A stretch of 64,000 nt of DNA, taken from positions 717,501 to 781,500 of the forward strand of contig NZ_CP058595.1 in the NCBI RefSeq assembly GCF_013402795.1, written 5' to 3'. Both the position numbers and the translations under genes were made by a program. This document shows positions 1 to 7,933 of the stretch, piece after piece (position 1 is the first letter of the stretch; every line of letters starts with the position of its first letter). Origin of the DNA: Costertonia aggregata. Lineage in GTDB: Bacteria > Bacteroidota > Bacteroidia > Flavobacteriales > Flavobacteriaceae. The notes beneath the pieces were generated by a model. The model worked only from the letters and a program-made list of their open reading frames with translations, was not told where the DNA came from and did no database searches.

Positions 1-249
1 GGACGGACCGAATTCCTTTATCTTAGATGCAATAAACTCCAGTTCCTTTTGGGACTTATCGTTTAGAATATCGAACGATTTGGTTTTGACAACATCGGCT
101 CCCGGATTATTGTAATGAAAAGTTCCTATCAATAATACCTCTGGTAGATCCGCACCCACGTCATTTGGTTCAATGCCACTGTTTGGATTTTGTTTGCAAG
201 CCGTTGCCAAGCAAACAAATAGGACAAACACTGCTTTTATTTTATACAT
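1..249 (-). CDS. DUF5694-like lipoprotein, N-terminal part (gene runs off the window)
   Basis: Reading leftwards from an ATG at 249 gives 83 codons open to the window edge, so the C-terminus is missing. The start of the protein is a lipoprotein signal: a hydrophobic stretch followed by Cys in the context ATACKQ, about residue 18. The mature part contains LLIGTFHYNNPGADVV, which resembles the opening of DUF5694 proteins, small secreted Bacteroidota proteins of unknown function. The family call rests on remembered similarity of this motif only. It lies downstream of the sigma/anti-sigma/beta-barrel genes on the same strand, 29 bases after the barrel gene, so it may be cotranscribed with them. 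No catalytic function can be assigned. Confidence 0.6.
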   Translation of the reverse strand, partial: MYKIKAVFVLFVCLATACKQNPNSGIEPNDVGADLPEVLLIGTFHYNNPGADVVKTKSFDILNDKSQKELEFIASKIKEFGPS

Positions 250-278
250 TTGAGCTGCATTAAAATTATGTGTGCGTT

Positions 279-1361
279 TTATAAATCAAACCTTAGTCCC
301 AAGGAAATATTTCTTTGCTCAACCACTGCATCCCTAAAAATAGGGTTCAGGTCATATTTCGCATAAAGCAATACCCCGTCATACCCAACATAGGCACTAA
401 GACCGTAGACAAAATCGCTGGTATTGTAACCACGCTTTAGCTTGTCCTTTACATTATCGCCATTTCGGTCATATTTTAATTTTTGACGTGTCCCCAAGTT
501 AAATCCACCATAACCACCGACCCCGATCCTAAAATTGTCCTTTAGGGAATACCTAATCTTATTTTCGGTCTTACGTAGTTTGGATGGTCCAAACTCAAAA
601 TGCACGGGGAAAACCAGATTGTCCATTCTAAGTTTTGATTTTCGCAAATCAAACTCAAATTCCTGAAGTTCGGTCTGTCCGTTTTCGGCTGCAACAAAAT
701 ATTGATTGCCTTTGGGTTTTAGACCGTTGAACTGAAAAGAAAAACCATAATTAAAGCGCATGAAATTACTGTTCTTAAAAACGCGTGTGCGCCATTGCCA
801 GCCCATTTCAAAAAATCGACTGCCACCTACCTTATACGGGGTATCTTCTAAAGATTGCCCTTCAATAATGGCGTTGTTCAGACCAACGGCGATCACAAGA
901 TCCGAATATGTTCTGCGATCGTATTTTATGTCATATTTGCGTTCTTTGTTGACCCATTTTATGCCAAAAAGTTTCTCCTCACCATCATTGCTTCCGAAAT
1001 CGATTTCTATTTTGGACACATCATCTGACTCCAATTCAACCAACTCATTACCGTTTCGTTGTAACAATTCTATTTTATTGTTCACTATGGCCAAACGGTT
1101 TTCTATGTTCAATGCTCTTTTTTTAGCAGCTGTTTCTTTTAAGGTTTTTGCTTCATCCGGACTAATTTGACCGTCTTCCAAGCGTTCGTTAATGCCTTCT
1201 ACCTCAATTTTGAGGGCATTTTTTTCTTGCTCGGTAATTTTGGTCTTTAATTCTTCAAGTACTTCAATTTTACTTTTAACTTTTTTGCTCTCTTGACTTG
1301 AAACGGTCTGCACTAGCAAAGCGCAAAACAATACCGTAGTGTACAACGTAATTTTTTTCAT
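279..1361 (-). CDS. outer-membrane beta-barrel protein of a sigma-factor operon
   Basis: A protein of about 360 residues starting at MKKITLYTTV. I prefer this ATG to one 16 codons upstream because it begins a clean signal peptide ending near VSSQ. After the signal comes a charged helical segment (about residues 25-110, rich in Lys and Glu, probably coiled coil). The rest is an alternating aromatic/polar C-terminal barrel ending in GLRFDL, which fits outer-membrane barrels whose last residue is often aromatic or hydrophobic. It is the third gene after an ECF sigma factor and a membrane-anchored anti-sigma-like protein, an order often seen in Flavobacteriaceae. The barrel may be the regulated target or the signal source; this is inference. 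No enzymatic motif is visible. Confidence 0.7.
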   Translation of the reverse strand: MKKITLYTTVLFCALLVQTVSSQESKKVKSKIEVLEELKTKITEQEKNALKIEVEGINERLEDGQISPDEAKTLKETAAKKRALNIENRLAIVNNKIELLQRNGNELVELESDDVSKIEIDFGSNDGEEKLFGIKWVNKERKYDIKYDRRTYSDLVIAVGLNNAIIEGQSLEDTPYKVGGSRFFEMGWQWRTRVFKNSNFMRFNYGFSFQFNGLKPKGNQYFVAAENGQTELQEFEFDLRKSKLRMDNLVFPVHFEFGPSKLRKTENKIRYSLKDNFRIGVGGYGGFNLGTRQKLKYDRNGDNVKDKLKRGYNTSDFVYGLSAYVGYDGVLLYAKYDLNPIFRDAVVEQRNISLGLRFDL

Positions 1362-1453
1362 GATGATTTGATTTTTGATGATTGATGAATAAACCCCTCC
1401 CTGCTCCATTGGTTTTTGGATGGAGAACTTCGACTTGTTATAAATGTTTAAGG

Positions 1454-2194
1454 TTAATTGTTACGGTCGGCAACGGCCGTTCTTACTTTAAAGAAACCTG
1501 TTTTTAATTTTTCGAAAATTTGGTCCCTGAACGATTGGTCTATCTCGCTTTCCACATCTGAAAGCAAAGCCATGGCGTCAACCTTATTAGTATCCCTGAA
1601 CAACTTATTCGTAAGGATTTCTTTTTGTGCTTGCCTTAGAAGGGAATCTACTTCGGCATCGGTCAAGGTTTCGTTATTTTGCTCCATACTATTAGCTTGC
1701 GCCAAGACTTCTACTAGCTTCTTCTCGATAATTTTTTCCGGAGTATCGAACACTTTTTGAACCTTATCCTCAATAATACCTCTTTGAGCATTCCCTGCCA
1801 GATTCTCCTCCCTTCTATCTAATTGGGGAGCGATGGTTTCCTTCTCAACATACTTTATTGATTTAGGTGCTTCAGCGTACTTATCTCCACTCTTACCCTC
1901 TAAAACAGGAAGTGCTTTTTTATCGTCTTCTTGCTTTTCACCTTTCTGCTCTGTATTGACTATCACTTTATCATTTTTAATTTTCAACGGGTTTTTAGAT
2001 TTAAAGAACAGAATGGAAACAAGTAAAAGGCCAATAAAACCGGCAGCGATACCATACCAGAAAAAAGATGACCTTTTCTGCTTTACGGGTGTTTCCAATT
2101 TTTCGGAAATTCGCTCCCAAGCCGATAGCGAGGGTTTTATTTCCCTTTCCTGTAATTTATCCTTTATATGCTCCTCAAACTTAATGGGTGCCAT
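1454..2194 (-). CDS. membrane-anchored anti-sigma-factor-like protein
   Basis: A 246-residue protein. The cytoplasmic N-terminus (about 1-43) contains SAWERISEKLE, a Trp-containing motif typical of small Bacteroidota proteins encoded just after ECF sigma factors. One transmembrane helix follows at about 44-64 (FFWYGIAAGFIGLLLVSILF). The remainder is long, charged, low in hydrophobicity and probably periplasmic, with Lys/Glu-rich helices. Its start overlaps the end of the upstream sigma-factor gene by 14 bases, implying translational coupling. I infer that it binds and restrains that sigma factor at the inner membrane. There is no recognisable zinc-binding ZAS motif (HxxxCxxC), so it is not a classical anti-sigma domain and the role rests on gene order and topology. 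Confidence 0.6.
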   Translation of the reverse strand: MAPIKFEEHIKDKLQEREIKPSLSAWERISEKLETPVKQKRSSFFWYGIAAGFIGLLLVSILFFKSKNPLKIKNDKVIVNTEQKGEKQEDDKKALPVLEGKSGDKYAEAPKSIKYVEKETIAPQLDRREENLAGNAQRGIIEDKVQKVFDTPEKIIEKKLVEVLAQANSMEQNNETLTDAEVDSLLRQAQKEILTNKLFRDTNKVDAMALLSDVESEIDQSFRDQIFEKLKTGFFKVRTAVADRNN

Positions 2195-2744
2195 AGCCTA
2201 AAATATTTTGTTCCTTTAATTTTTCCTGCAAGATTCGCCTTGCTTTGAACAGCTGCGATTTTGATGTACTCTCAGTGATATTCAACATTTCAGCAATCTC
2301 GGCATGTTTATACCCTTCTACCGCATATAGCACAAAAACCATTTTGTAACCTTCGGGCAAAGCATCAATCAGTTTTTGTATATGCGCCACATCCAAACTA
2401 GAAGAAATAGAAATGCTATCGGCATTGCTACGCTCATAGACATCGTCATCAAAGACTACAAACTGTTTTTTTCTGAGGTAGGTAATGCTTTCCCGAATCA
2501 TTATCCGCCTGATCCAACCTTCAAAACTGCCTTGGTGCTTAAAACTCGCCAAGTGCTTAAAGACCTTTACAAAACCGTTGATCATTACATCCTCCGCAAA
2601 TTGAACATCTTTTACATACTGTCTACAAACACCTAACATTTTCGGGGCATGTTTCTCGTATAGATAATGTTGCGCCTCTCTATTCCCCTCAACCGACTTT
2701 TTAATCAGTTGCTTTTCGTTTTTGTAAAAAGGTATAATTTTCAA
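2181..2744 (-). CDS. ECF-type sigma-70 family RNA polymerase sigma factor
   Basis: A 187-residue protein with the two ECF domains. Region 2 covers roughly residues 20-95, including the -10 recognition and core-binding part around FEGWIRRIMIRESITYLRKK. Region 4 covers roughly 120-180, with the helix-turn-helix around YKHAEIAEMLNITESTSKSQ. There is no region 1 or 3, as expected for the family. It directs RNA polymerase to a small regulon, probably concerned with the cell envelope. It is first in an operon with the anti-sigma-like gene (14-base overlap) and the beta-barrel gene, so autoregulation is plausible. Length and domain order are normal and nothing is missing. Confidence 0.9.
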   Translation of the reverse strand: MKIIPFYKNEKQLIKKSVEGNREAQHYLYEKHAPKMLGVCRQYVKDVQFAEDVMINGFVKVFKHLASFKHQGSFEGWIRRIMIRESITYLRKKQFVVFDDDVYERSNADSISISSSLDVAHIQKLIDALPEGYKMVFVLYAVEGYKHAEIAEMLNITESTSKSQLFKARRILQEKLKEQNILGYGTH

Positions 2745-2858
2745 AATCCAGTGGTTGTTCTCTATAGTTATAGACGACTGCTTTTTAAATAAGGTTGCCC
2801 GATAATGTGTTTTTTTATGAGAAAAAATATATCTACCTGAAATTCAAAAACATAGATA

Positions 2859-3836
2859 TCACTTTTTCCTATCTACCACGTAGTTGACCATTAATTTTAG
2901 GGAATCTTTGTATTCGGAAGTGGGATAAGCGTCCAAAAGCGACAATGCCTCATCTTTAAAGGCTTGCATTTTCTTTTCCGCATAGGTGAGTCCGCCTTTT
3001 TCTTTTACAAATGCGATGACTTCCTTAACGCGTTTTTTATCCTTATTGTAATTTTTAATTGAATTGATGAGCCATTTTTTTTCATTCTTGGAGCATACAT
3101 TCAAAACATATATCAACGGAAGGGTCATCTTCTGTTCCTTTATATCGATTCCCGTTGGTTTGCCGATTTTGGCCTCACCATAATCAAAAAGATCGTCTTT
3201 TATTTGAAAGGCCATTCCTATGAGTTCCCCGAATTTTCGAAAGGTTTCCACATCTTCAGAATCCGGTTTTACCGAACATGCCCCTAAACTACAGCATGCA
3301 GCGATGAGGGTAGCCGTTTTTTGGCGGATAATGTCGTAGTATACCTCTTCGGTAATATCTAAACGTCTTGCCTTTTCAATCTGCAACAATTCGCCCTCGC
3401 TCATTTCCCGGACGGCGACAGAAATTATCCTGAGCAAATCAAAATCCCCATTATCTATAGAGAGGAGCAATCCCTTTGAAAGCAAATAATCCCCGACCAA
3501 AACGGCAATCTTGTTTTTCCATAATGCATTAATGGAGAAAAAACCACGCCGCTTGTTACTTTCATCCACTACGTCATCATGTACCAAGGTAGCGGTGTGG
3601 ATCAACTCAATCACCGATGCCCCGCGATAGGTACGTTCATTCACTTCCCCATTGTTCAAAAGTTTCGCCGTTAAAAAGACGAACATGGGCCGCATCTGTT
3701 TGCCCTTACGGTTAACGATGTAGTATGTGATACGGTTTAAAAGGGCGACCTGTGAGGACATAGAGTCTTGGAACTTTGTTTCAAAAAGTTCCATCTCTTG
3801 ATTAATGGGCTCCTTTATTTGGGCTACAATTTTCAA
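2859..3836 (-). CDS. polyprenyl diphosphate synthase (long-chain trans-type)
   Basis: A 325-residue all-trans prenyl transferase. It condenses isopentenyl diphosphate units onto an allylic primer to make the side chain of menaquinone or a related quinone. Both Asp-rich magnesium-binding motifs are present: DDVVD at about 87-91 and DDLFD at about 214-218, each in the usual context (LVHDDVVDES and FQIKDDLFDY). RKGKQMRP near residue 43-50 is the conserved substrate-binding loop. The length is normal for octaprenyl or heptaprenyl synthases. Chain length cannot be read reliably from the sequence. It follows rlmN on the same strand with a gap of about 100 bases, so cotranscription is possible. Confidence 0.88.
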   Translation of the reverse strand: MKIVAQIKEPINQEMELFETKFQDSMSSQVALLNRITYYIVNRKGKQMRPMFVFLTAKLLNNGEVNERTYRGASVIELIHTATLVHDDVVDESNKRRGFFSINALWKNKIAVLVGDYLLSKGLLLSIDNGDFDLLRIISVAVREMSEGELLQIEKARRLDITEEVYYDIIRQKTATLIAACCSLGACSVKPDSEDVETFRKFGELIGMAFQIKDDLFDYGEAKIGKPTGIDIKEQKMTLPLIYVLNVCSKNEKKWLINSIKNYNKDKKRVKEVIAFVKEKGGLTYAEKKMQAFKDEALSLLDAYPTSEYKDSLKLMVNYVVDRKK

Positions 3837-3938
3837 ATGCTAGCGTATGTATCGATTGTTTGGCTCGATAGGGTAAAATTAAGGAAAATAAAAGGGGAAT
3901 ATGTTAATTCTGCTTCTAGAATAAAGAATTCCAATGGA

Positions 3939-4982
3939 TTATGATTTATTCGCCAATTGGCCGCACGCCGCATCAATATCCTTACCACGGGAGCGACGCA
4001 CCGTTACCACGATGCCGTTGCGTTCCAGTGTATCAACGTACATATCTATTGCTGTATTGGATGCTTGTTGAAACGCCCCATCATCAATCGGGTTATACTC
4101 TATTAGGTTTACTTTTGATGGAGCGAATTTACAAAAATCGACTAATGCGTCCACATCTTTTCGGGTGTCGTTTATGCCCTTCCAAACCACATATTCATAC
4201 GTAATCCTACTTTTGGTCTTGCTATACCAATACTCCAGTGACGCCCTCAAATCGGTCAATGTAAAGTTGGCGTTAAAAGGCATTATAGAAGTCCTGATAT
4301 TATCGATGGCCGAATGGAGTGATACCGCCAATTTAAACTTCACTTCCTCGTCGGCCATTTTCCGTATCATTTTGGGAACACCAGATGTAGAAACGGTAAT
4401 GCGTTTGGGAGACATGCCCAGACCCTCTGAAGATGTTATTTTATCAATGGCCTTTAAAACATTGTTATAGTTCATTAACGGTTCGCCCATGCCCATAAAA
4501 ACTATATTGCTCAAAGGCCTATCAAAATACAGTCGGCTTTCATTGTCAATGGCAACTACTTGATCGTAAATTTCATCGGGATTTAGATTACGCATTCGCT
4601 TTAAACGGGCGGTAGCACAAAATTTGCAATCCAAACTGCAACCTACTTGACTTGAAACGCAGGCAGTGGTCCTCGTCTTTGTGGGTATTAAAACAGATTC
4701 TACTATCAAATCATCATGTAAACGAACGGCATTCTTTATGGTACCGTCCTTACTGCGCTGCATTTGGTCGACCTTAATATGGTTGATGACAAAATTATCC
4801 TCTAACTGTTGTCTGGTCTGTTTAGAAATGTTGGTCATGGCGTCAAACGAATGGGCAGACTTCTGCCACAACCATTCATATACTTGATTGCCCCGAAAAG
4901 CCTTGTCCCCTTGACTTAGAAAAAAGTCACGAAGCTGGTCTTTGGTAAGTGCCCTGATATCTTTTTTCTTTGTTTGTACCAT
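3939..4982 (-). CDS. rlmN: 23S rRNA (adenine-2503-C2)-methyltransferase / tRNA m2A37 methyltransferase
   Basis: A 347-residue radical-SAM methyltransferase of normal length. The 4Fe-4S motif CSLDCKFC is at about 115-122. The conserved ACVSSQVGC lead-in precedes it, and SFMGMGEPL-type sequence (FMGMGEPLMNYNN) follows. The methyl-carrying Cys near the C-terminus is present in AACGQLA at about residue 340. In the family the enzyme methylates C2 of A2503 in 23S rRNA and A37 of some tRNAs, using one SAM as radical source and another as methyl donor. It lies just after a strong hairpin that separates it from queA, so it probably has its own promoter within the short gap. Confidence 0.95.
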   Translation of the reverse strand: MVQTKKKDIRALTKDQLRDFFLSQGDKAFRGNQVYEWLWQKSAHSFDAMTNISKQTRQQLEDNFVINHIKVDQMQRSKDGTIKNAVRLHDDLIVESVLIPTKTRTTACVSSQVGCSLDCKFCATARLKRMRNLNPDEIYDQVVAIDNESRLYFDRPLSNIVFMGMGEPLMNYNNVLKAIDKITSSEGLGMSPKRITVSTSGVPKMIRKMADEEVKFKLAVSLHSAIDNIRTSIMPFNANFTLTDLRASLEYWYSKTKSRITYEYVVWKGINDTRKDVDALVDFCKFAPSKVNLIEYNPIDDGAFQQASNTAIDMYVDTLERNGIVVTVRRSRGKDIDAACGQLANKS

Positions 4983-5000
4983 TGTTCAGAATATATATTA

Positions 5001-5039
5001 AAAATCCCGCTTTGTCATACACGGATAAAGCGGGATTTT
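5001..5039 (-). terminator. rho-independent terminator after queA
   Basis: A perfect 13-bp inverted repeat (AAAATCCCGCTTT at 5001-5013 and its complement at 5027-5039) with a 13-nt loop. The arms begin with A-runs and end with T-runs, so it can act in both directions. It lies between the end of queA and the start of rlmN. Confidence 0.85.
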
Positions 5040-5081
5040 GAACTTTCGTTCAAAAGAAAATTAAGAAATTTAACCTACTGA

Positions 5082-6131
5082 CTATATGATGAGCATAGCA
5101 TCACCATAGGAGTAGAATTTATACTGTTCCAAAATAGCTTCCTTATAGGCTTTTTTCATTAAATCGTGACCCGCAAAAGCCGATATCATCATCATTAAGG
5201 TAGATTTTGGCAAATGAAAATTGGTAACCATGGCATTAGCTATGCTAAAATCATACGGGGGAAATATAAATTTATTGGTCCAACCGTTGAACGTGTTCAA
5301 CATGTGGTCAGATGACACGGCACTTTCCAAACCACGCATGGCAGTAGTGCCTACGGCACAAATTCTTTTCTTACGCCTTTTGGCGTTGTTAACGATTTCA
5401 GTCGCTTTTTCATCTATAATGAGTTCTTCACTGTCCATTTTATGCTTGGAAAGATCCTCAACCTCAACCGGATTAAAAGTACCCAAACCAACATGTAGCG
5501 TAACTTCGGCAAAATCAACACCTTTGATTTCCAACCGCTTCAACAAGTGTTTTGAAAAGTGGAGTCCGGCCGTGGGGGCTGCTACGGCACCTTCATGTTT
5601 TGCGTAAATGGTCTGGTAGCGATCCTCATCCTCTGGTTCTACATCTCTTTTTATGTACTTGGGCAATGGTGTTTCTCCCAGTTCCCTTAATTTTCTTCTA
5701 AAATCGATGTAAGAACCGTCGTATAAAAATCGGAGTGTTCTACCTCTTGAAGTCGTATTATCAATAACCTCTGCCACCAAGGTCTCATCGTCGCCAAAGT
5801 ACAATTTATTCCCTATTCGTATTTTACGTGCCGGATCTACCAAAACGTCCCATAGGCGTTGCTCTTCGTTTAGCTCGCGTAGCAAGAAAACTTCGATTCT
5901 TGCACCGGTTTTTTCTTTGTTACCGTACAACCTTGCCGGAAAAACCTTGGTATTGTTCAGCACCATTACATCGTCCTCTTCAAAATAATCTATAAGGTCC
6001 TTGAACATTTTATGCTCAATTTTACCGGTTTCCCTATGAACGACCATAAGTCTGGATTCATCACGGTTTTCGGCCGGATATTCTGCCAATAAATCTTTAG
6101 GAAGCTCAAAATTGAAGTGCGATAGTTTCAT
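5082..6131 (-). CDS. queA: S-adenosylmethionine:tRNA ribosyltransferase-isomerase
   Basis: A 349-residue protein matching the QueA family over its full length. It begins [20 protein letters not shown], followed by [18 protein letters not shown] and [16 protein letters not shown]. Later family blocks are [30 protein letters not shown] and [13 protein letters not shown]. QueA transfers and isomerises the ribosyl group of SAM onto preQ1 in tRNA, giving epoxyqueuosine, the penultimate step of queuosine synthesis. It lies 87 bases downstream of aroA on the same strand and is followed by a strong terminator. No defects were seen. Confidence 0.95.
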   Translation of the reverse strand: MKLSHFNFELPKDLLAEYPAENRDESRLMVVHRETGKIEHKMFKDLIDYFEEDDVMVLNNTKVFPARLYGNKEKTGARIEVFLLRELNEEQRLWDVLVDPARKIRIGNKLYFGDDETLVAEVIDNTTSRGRTLRFLYDGSYIDFRRKLRELGETPLPKYIKRDVEPEDEDRYQTIYAKHEGAVAAPTAGLHFSKHLLKRLEIKGVDFAEVTLHVGLGTFNPVEVEDLSKHKMDSEELIIDEKATEIVNNAKRRKKRICAVGTTAMRGLESAVSSDHMLNTFNGWTNKFIFPPYDFSIANAMVTNFHLPKSTLMMMISAFAGHDLMKKAYKEAILEQYKFYSYGDAMLII

Positions 6132-6218
6132 ATAATGCTGTAGTGTTAAATGTTTTGCGGCTGCAAATATACAATCCCGAGATAGGGGTTGTCAAGTAAA
6201 TGACCGATTAAAATCAGA

Positions 6219-7448
6219 TTAGACTTGTTTTATGTGGAATTGAAGTTTTTGCAAATCGTTCCAAAAGTCGGGATATGATTTTGAAACCACCTCTGCATCG
6301 TTTACATAGAGCGAGGTTTTCATGGCCAAAGGTGCAAATGCCATTGCCATTCTGTGATCATTATAGGTATTTATCGCTATATCCGGGTTAATGTGTTTTG
6401 ATGGCTCCAGGGTCAAATCTTTGTCCGTTACCGAAATAACGGCACCTAGTTTGGACAACTCGGTATAAAGTGCCTCTAGCCTATCCGTTTCTTTTATTTT
6501 CAACGTATGCAACCCTGTTAAATGACAGCCCAGTCCCAAACCAAAGCACGTAACAGCTATTGTTTGTGCGATATCGGGGGCGTTTTCCAGTTGGCAGTTG
6601 ATTTTTGATGGTCTGCTGACAGCCGTTTTTTTCAAAAAAATCTTGTTGTCGGCAAACTTGGTCTGTACACCAAACGCCTCATAAATTTCAACAAGAACGC
6701 TATCGCCCTGCAAGCTATTTTGTTTGTAGGACGATAAAGTGATTTCAGTCCCTACCTTGGAAAGTGCCACAAGACTATAAAAATAAGAAGCAGAACTCCA
6801 GTCAGATTCCACGGTTACGGTTTTGGAATCTACCGATGTTTTGGGAAACACTTTGATCTGGTTTCCCTTAAACGATGACCTTACACCAATTTCGGTCAAT
6901 AGGGCCAAAGTCATTTTAATGTACGGGACGGAAGTTATCTTACCTACAAGTTCCAACTCCAAACCGTTTTCCAAACTGGGCGCAATCAGCAGCAAAGAAG
7001 AAATATATTGACTGCTGATATTTGCCGGAAGGCTGACTTTATTCTCGGTAAGTTTTTTACCGTTTACCTTTATCGGAGGATATCCTTCCTTTGCCGCATA
7101 AACAATATCCGCACCTAAATCCCGTAACGCATCGACCAATATTTTTATGGGACGCTGCGTCATTCGTTTTGAACCGGTCAATGTAACCGATTTGCCTTCT
7201 TGAGCCGCAAAATAGCCTGTTAAAAAACGCATGGCCGTTCCCGCATGATGAATATCAACGACACCATTAGAGATTGCCAGTCCTTTTTGCATGACCACAG
7301 CATCATCGGAATTGGAGATATTCTTGATTTTTATGTTCGGAAACAGTGCCTGCAACAACAAAAGCCGATTGGACTCACTTTTGGAACCCGTAATTCCGAT
7401 TTCATGTTGTAAAAGGATATCGGTAGCAGTGGATAGATGTAACTTCAA
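6219..7448 (-). CDS. aroA: 3-phosphoshikimate 1-carboxyvinyltransferase (EPSP synthase)
   Basis: A 409-residue enzyme joining shikimate-3-phosphate and phosphoenolpyruvate, the sixth step of the shikimate pathway. Family landmarks are GSKSESNRLLLLQAL near residue 21 (KSxSxR substrate loop), HHAGTAMRFLTGYFA near 67 and KRMTQRPIKILVDAL near 93. LPANISSQYISSLLL follows near 140, and ETDRLEAL and YNDHRMAMAFAPLA lie near the end. It is slightly shorter than the Escherichia coli enzyme but complete. It heads a unit with queA. The other aromatic pathway genes of this window are 8 kb away and separately controlled. Confidence 0.93.
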   Translation of the reverse strand: MKLHLSTATDILLQHEIGITGSKSESNRLLLLQALFPNIKIKNISNSDDAVVMQKGLAISNGVVDIHHAGTAMRFLTGYFAAQEGKSVTLTGSKRMTQRPIKILVDALRDLGADIVYAAKEGYPPIKVNGKKLTENKVSLPANISSQYISSLLLIAPSLENGLELELVGKITSVPYIKMTLALLTEIGVRSSFKGNQIKVFPKTSVDSKTVTVESDWSSASYFYSLVALSKVGTEITLSSYKQNSLQGDSVLVEIYEAFGVQTKFADNKIFLKKTAVSRPSKINCQLENAPDIAQTIAVTCFGLGLGCHLTGLHTLKIKETDRLEALYTELSKLGAVISVTDKDLTLEPSKHINPDIAINTYNDHRMAMAFAPLAMKTSLYVNDAEVVSKSYPDFWNDLQKLQFHIKQV

Positions 7449-7597
7449 CGGTAAATTGATTTAAAATAAGCAATAAAGATAGGGTTATTTCATGTGTTTA
7501 CTTTTTTTGAATGGCCGTAGCCGTATTGATTCGGCAGAGATGTGCGATTTTCTATGATTTGAGTAATCGTTTCGCCATTTTCAAAAATTTACTTTGA

Positions 7598-7930
7598 TCA
7601 ATCCGGTTTCAACTTCTCATTATTATGGTGCCTATCGTGATCGCGATCCGTTTTCAGTTTTAATTTTTTATCAAAGGAAGCCTGTAAGTCTACTCCCGTT
7701 TGGTTGGCCAAACATAGTACCACAAAAAGAACATCGGCCAGCTCTTCGCCTAAATCCTTTTCTTTATCGGAGGGTTTCTCGCTCTGCTCCCCATATCTGC
7801 GCGCAATGATACGGGCCACCTCCCCTACCTCTTCGGTAAGTTGGGCCATATTGGTCAACTCGTTGAAATACCTGACCCCATGTTCTTTTATCCAATTATC
7901 TACCGTTTGTTGTGCTGTAGCAATACTCAT
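7598..7930 (-). CDS. MazG-like nucleotide pyrophosphohydrolase
   Basis: A 110-residue protein of the small MazG/dUTPase-like all-alpha family. The metal-binding pattern ExxE...ExxD is visible: EEVGEVARIIARRYG around residues 32-46 and DLGEELADVLFVV around 58-70. Such proteins hydrolyse nucleoside triphosphates to monophosphate and pyrophosphate, often for nucleotide-pool cleaning. The substrate cannot be told from sequence. The C-terminal tail (KTDRDHDRHHNNEKL) is His/Asp-rich and hydrophilic. It starts 3 bases after the stop of the upstream DUF3857 gene on the same strand, so the two are probably cotranscribed. Confidence 0.85.
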   Translation of the reverse strand: MSIATAQQTVDNWIKEHGVRYFNELTNMAQLTEEVGEVARIIARRYGEQSEKPSDKEKDLGEELADVLFVVLCLANQTGVDLQASFDKKLKLKTDRDHDRHHNNEKLKPD

Positions 7931-7933
7931 AAA

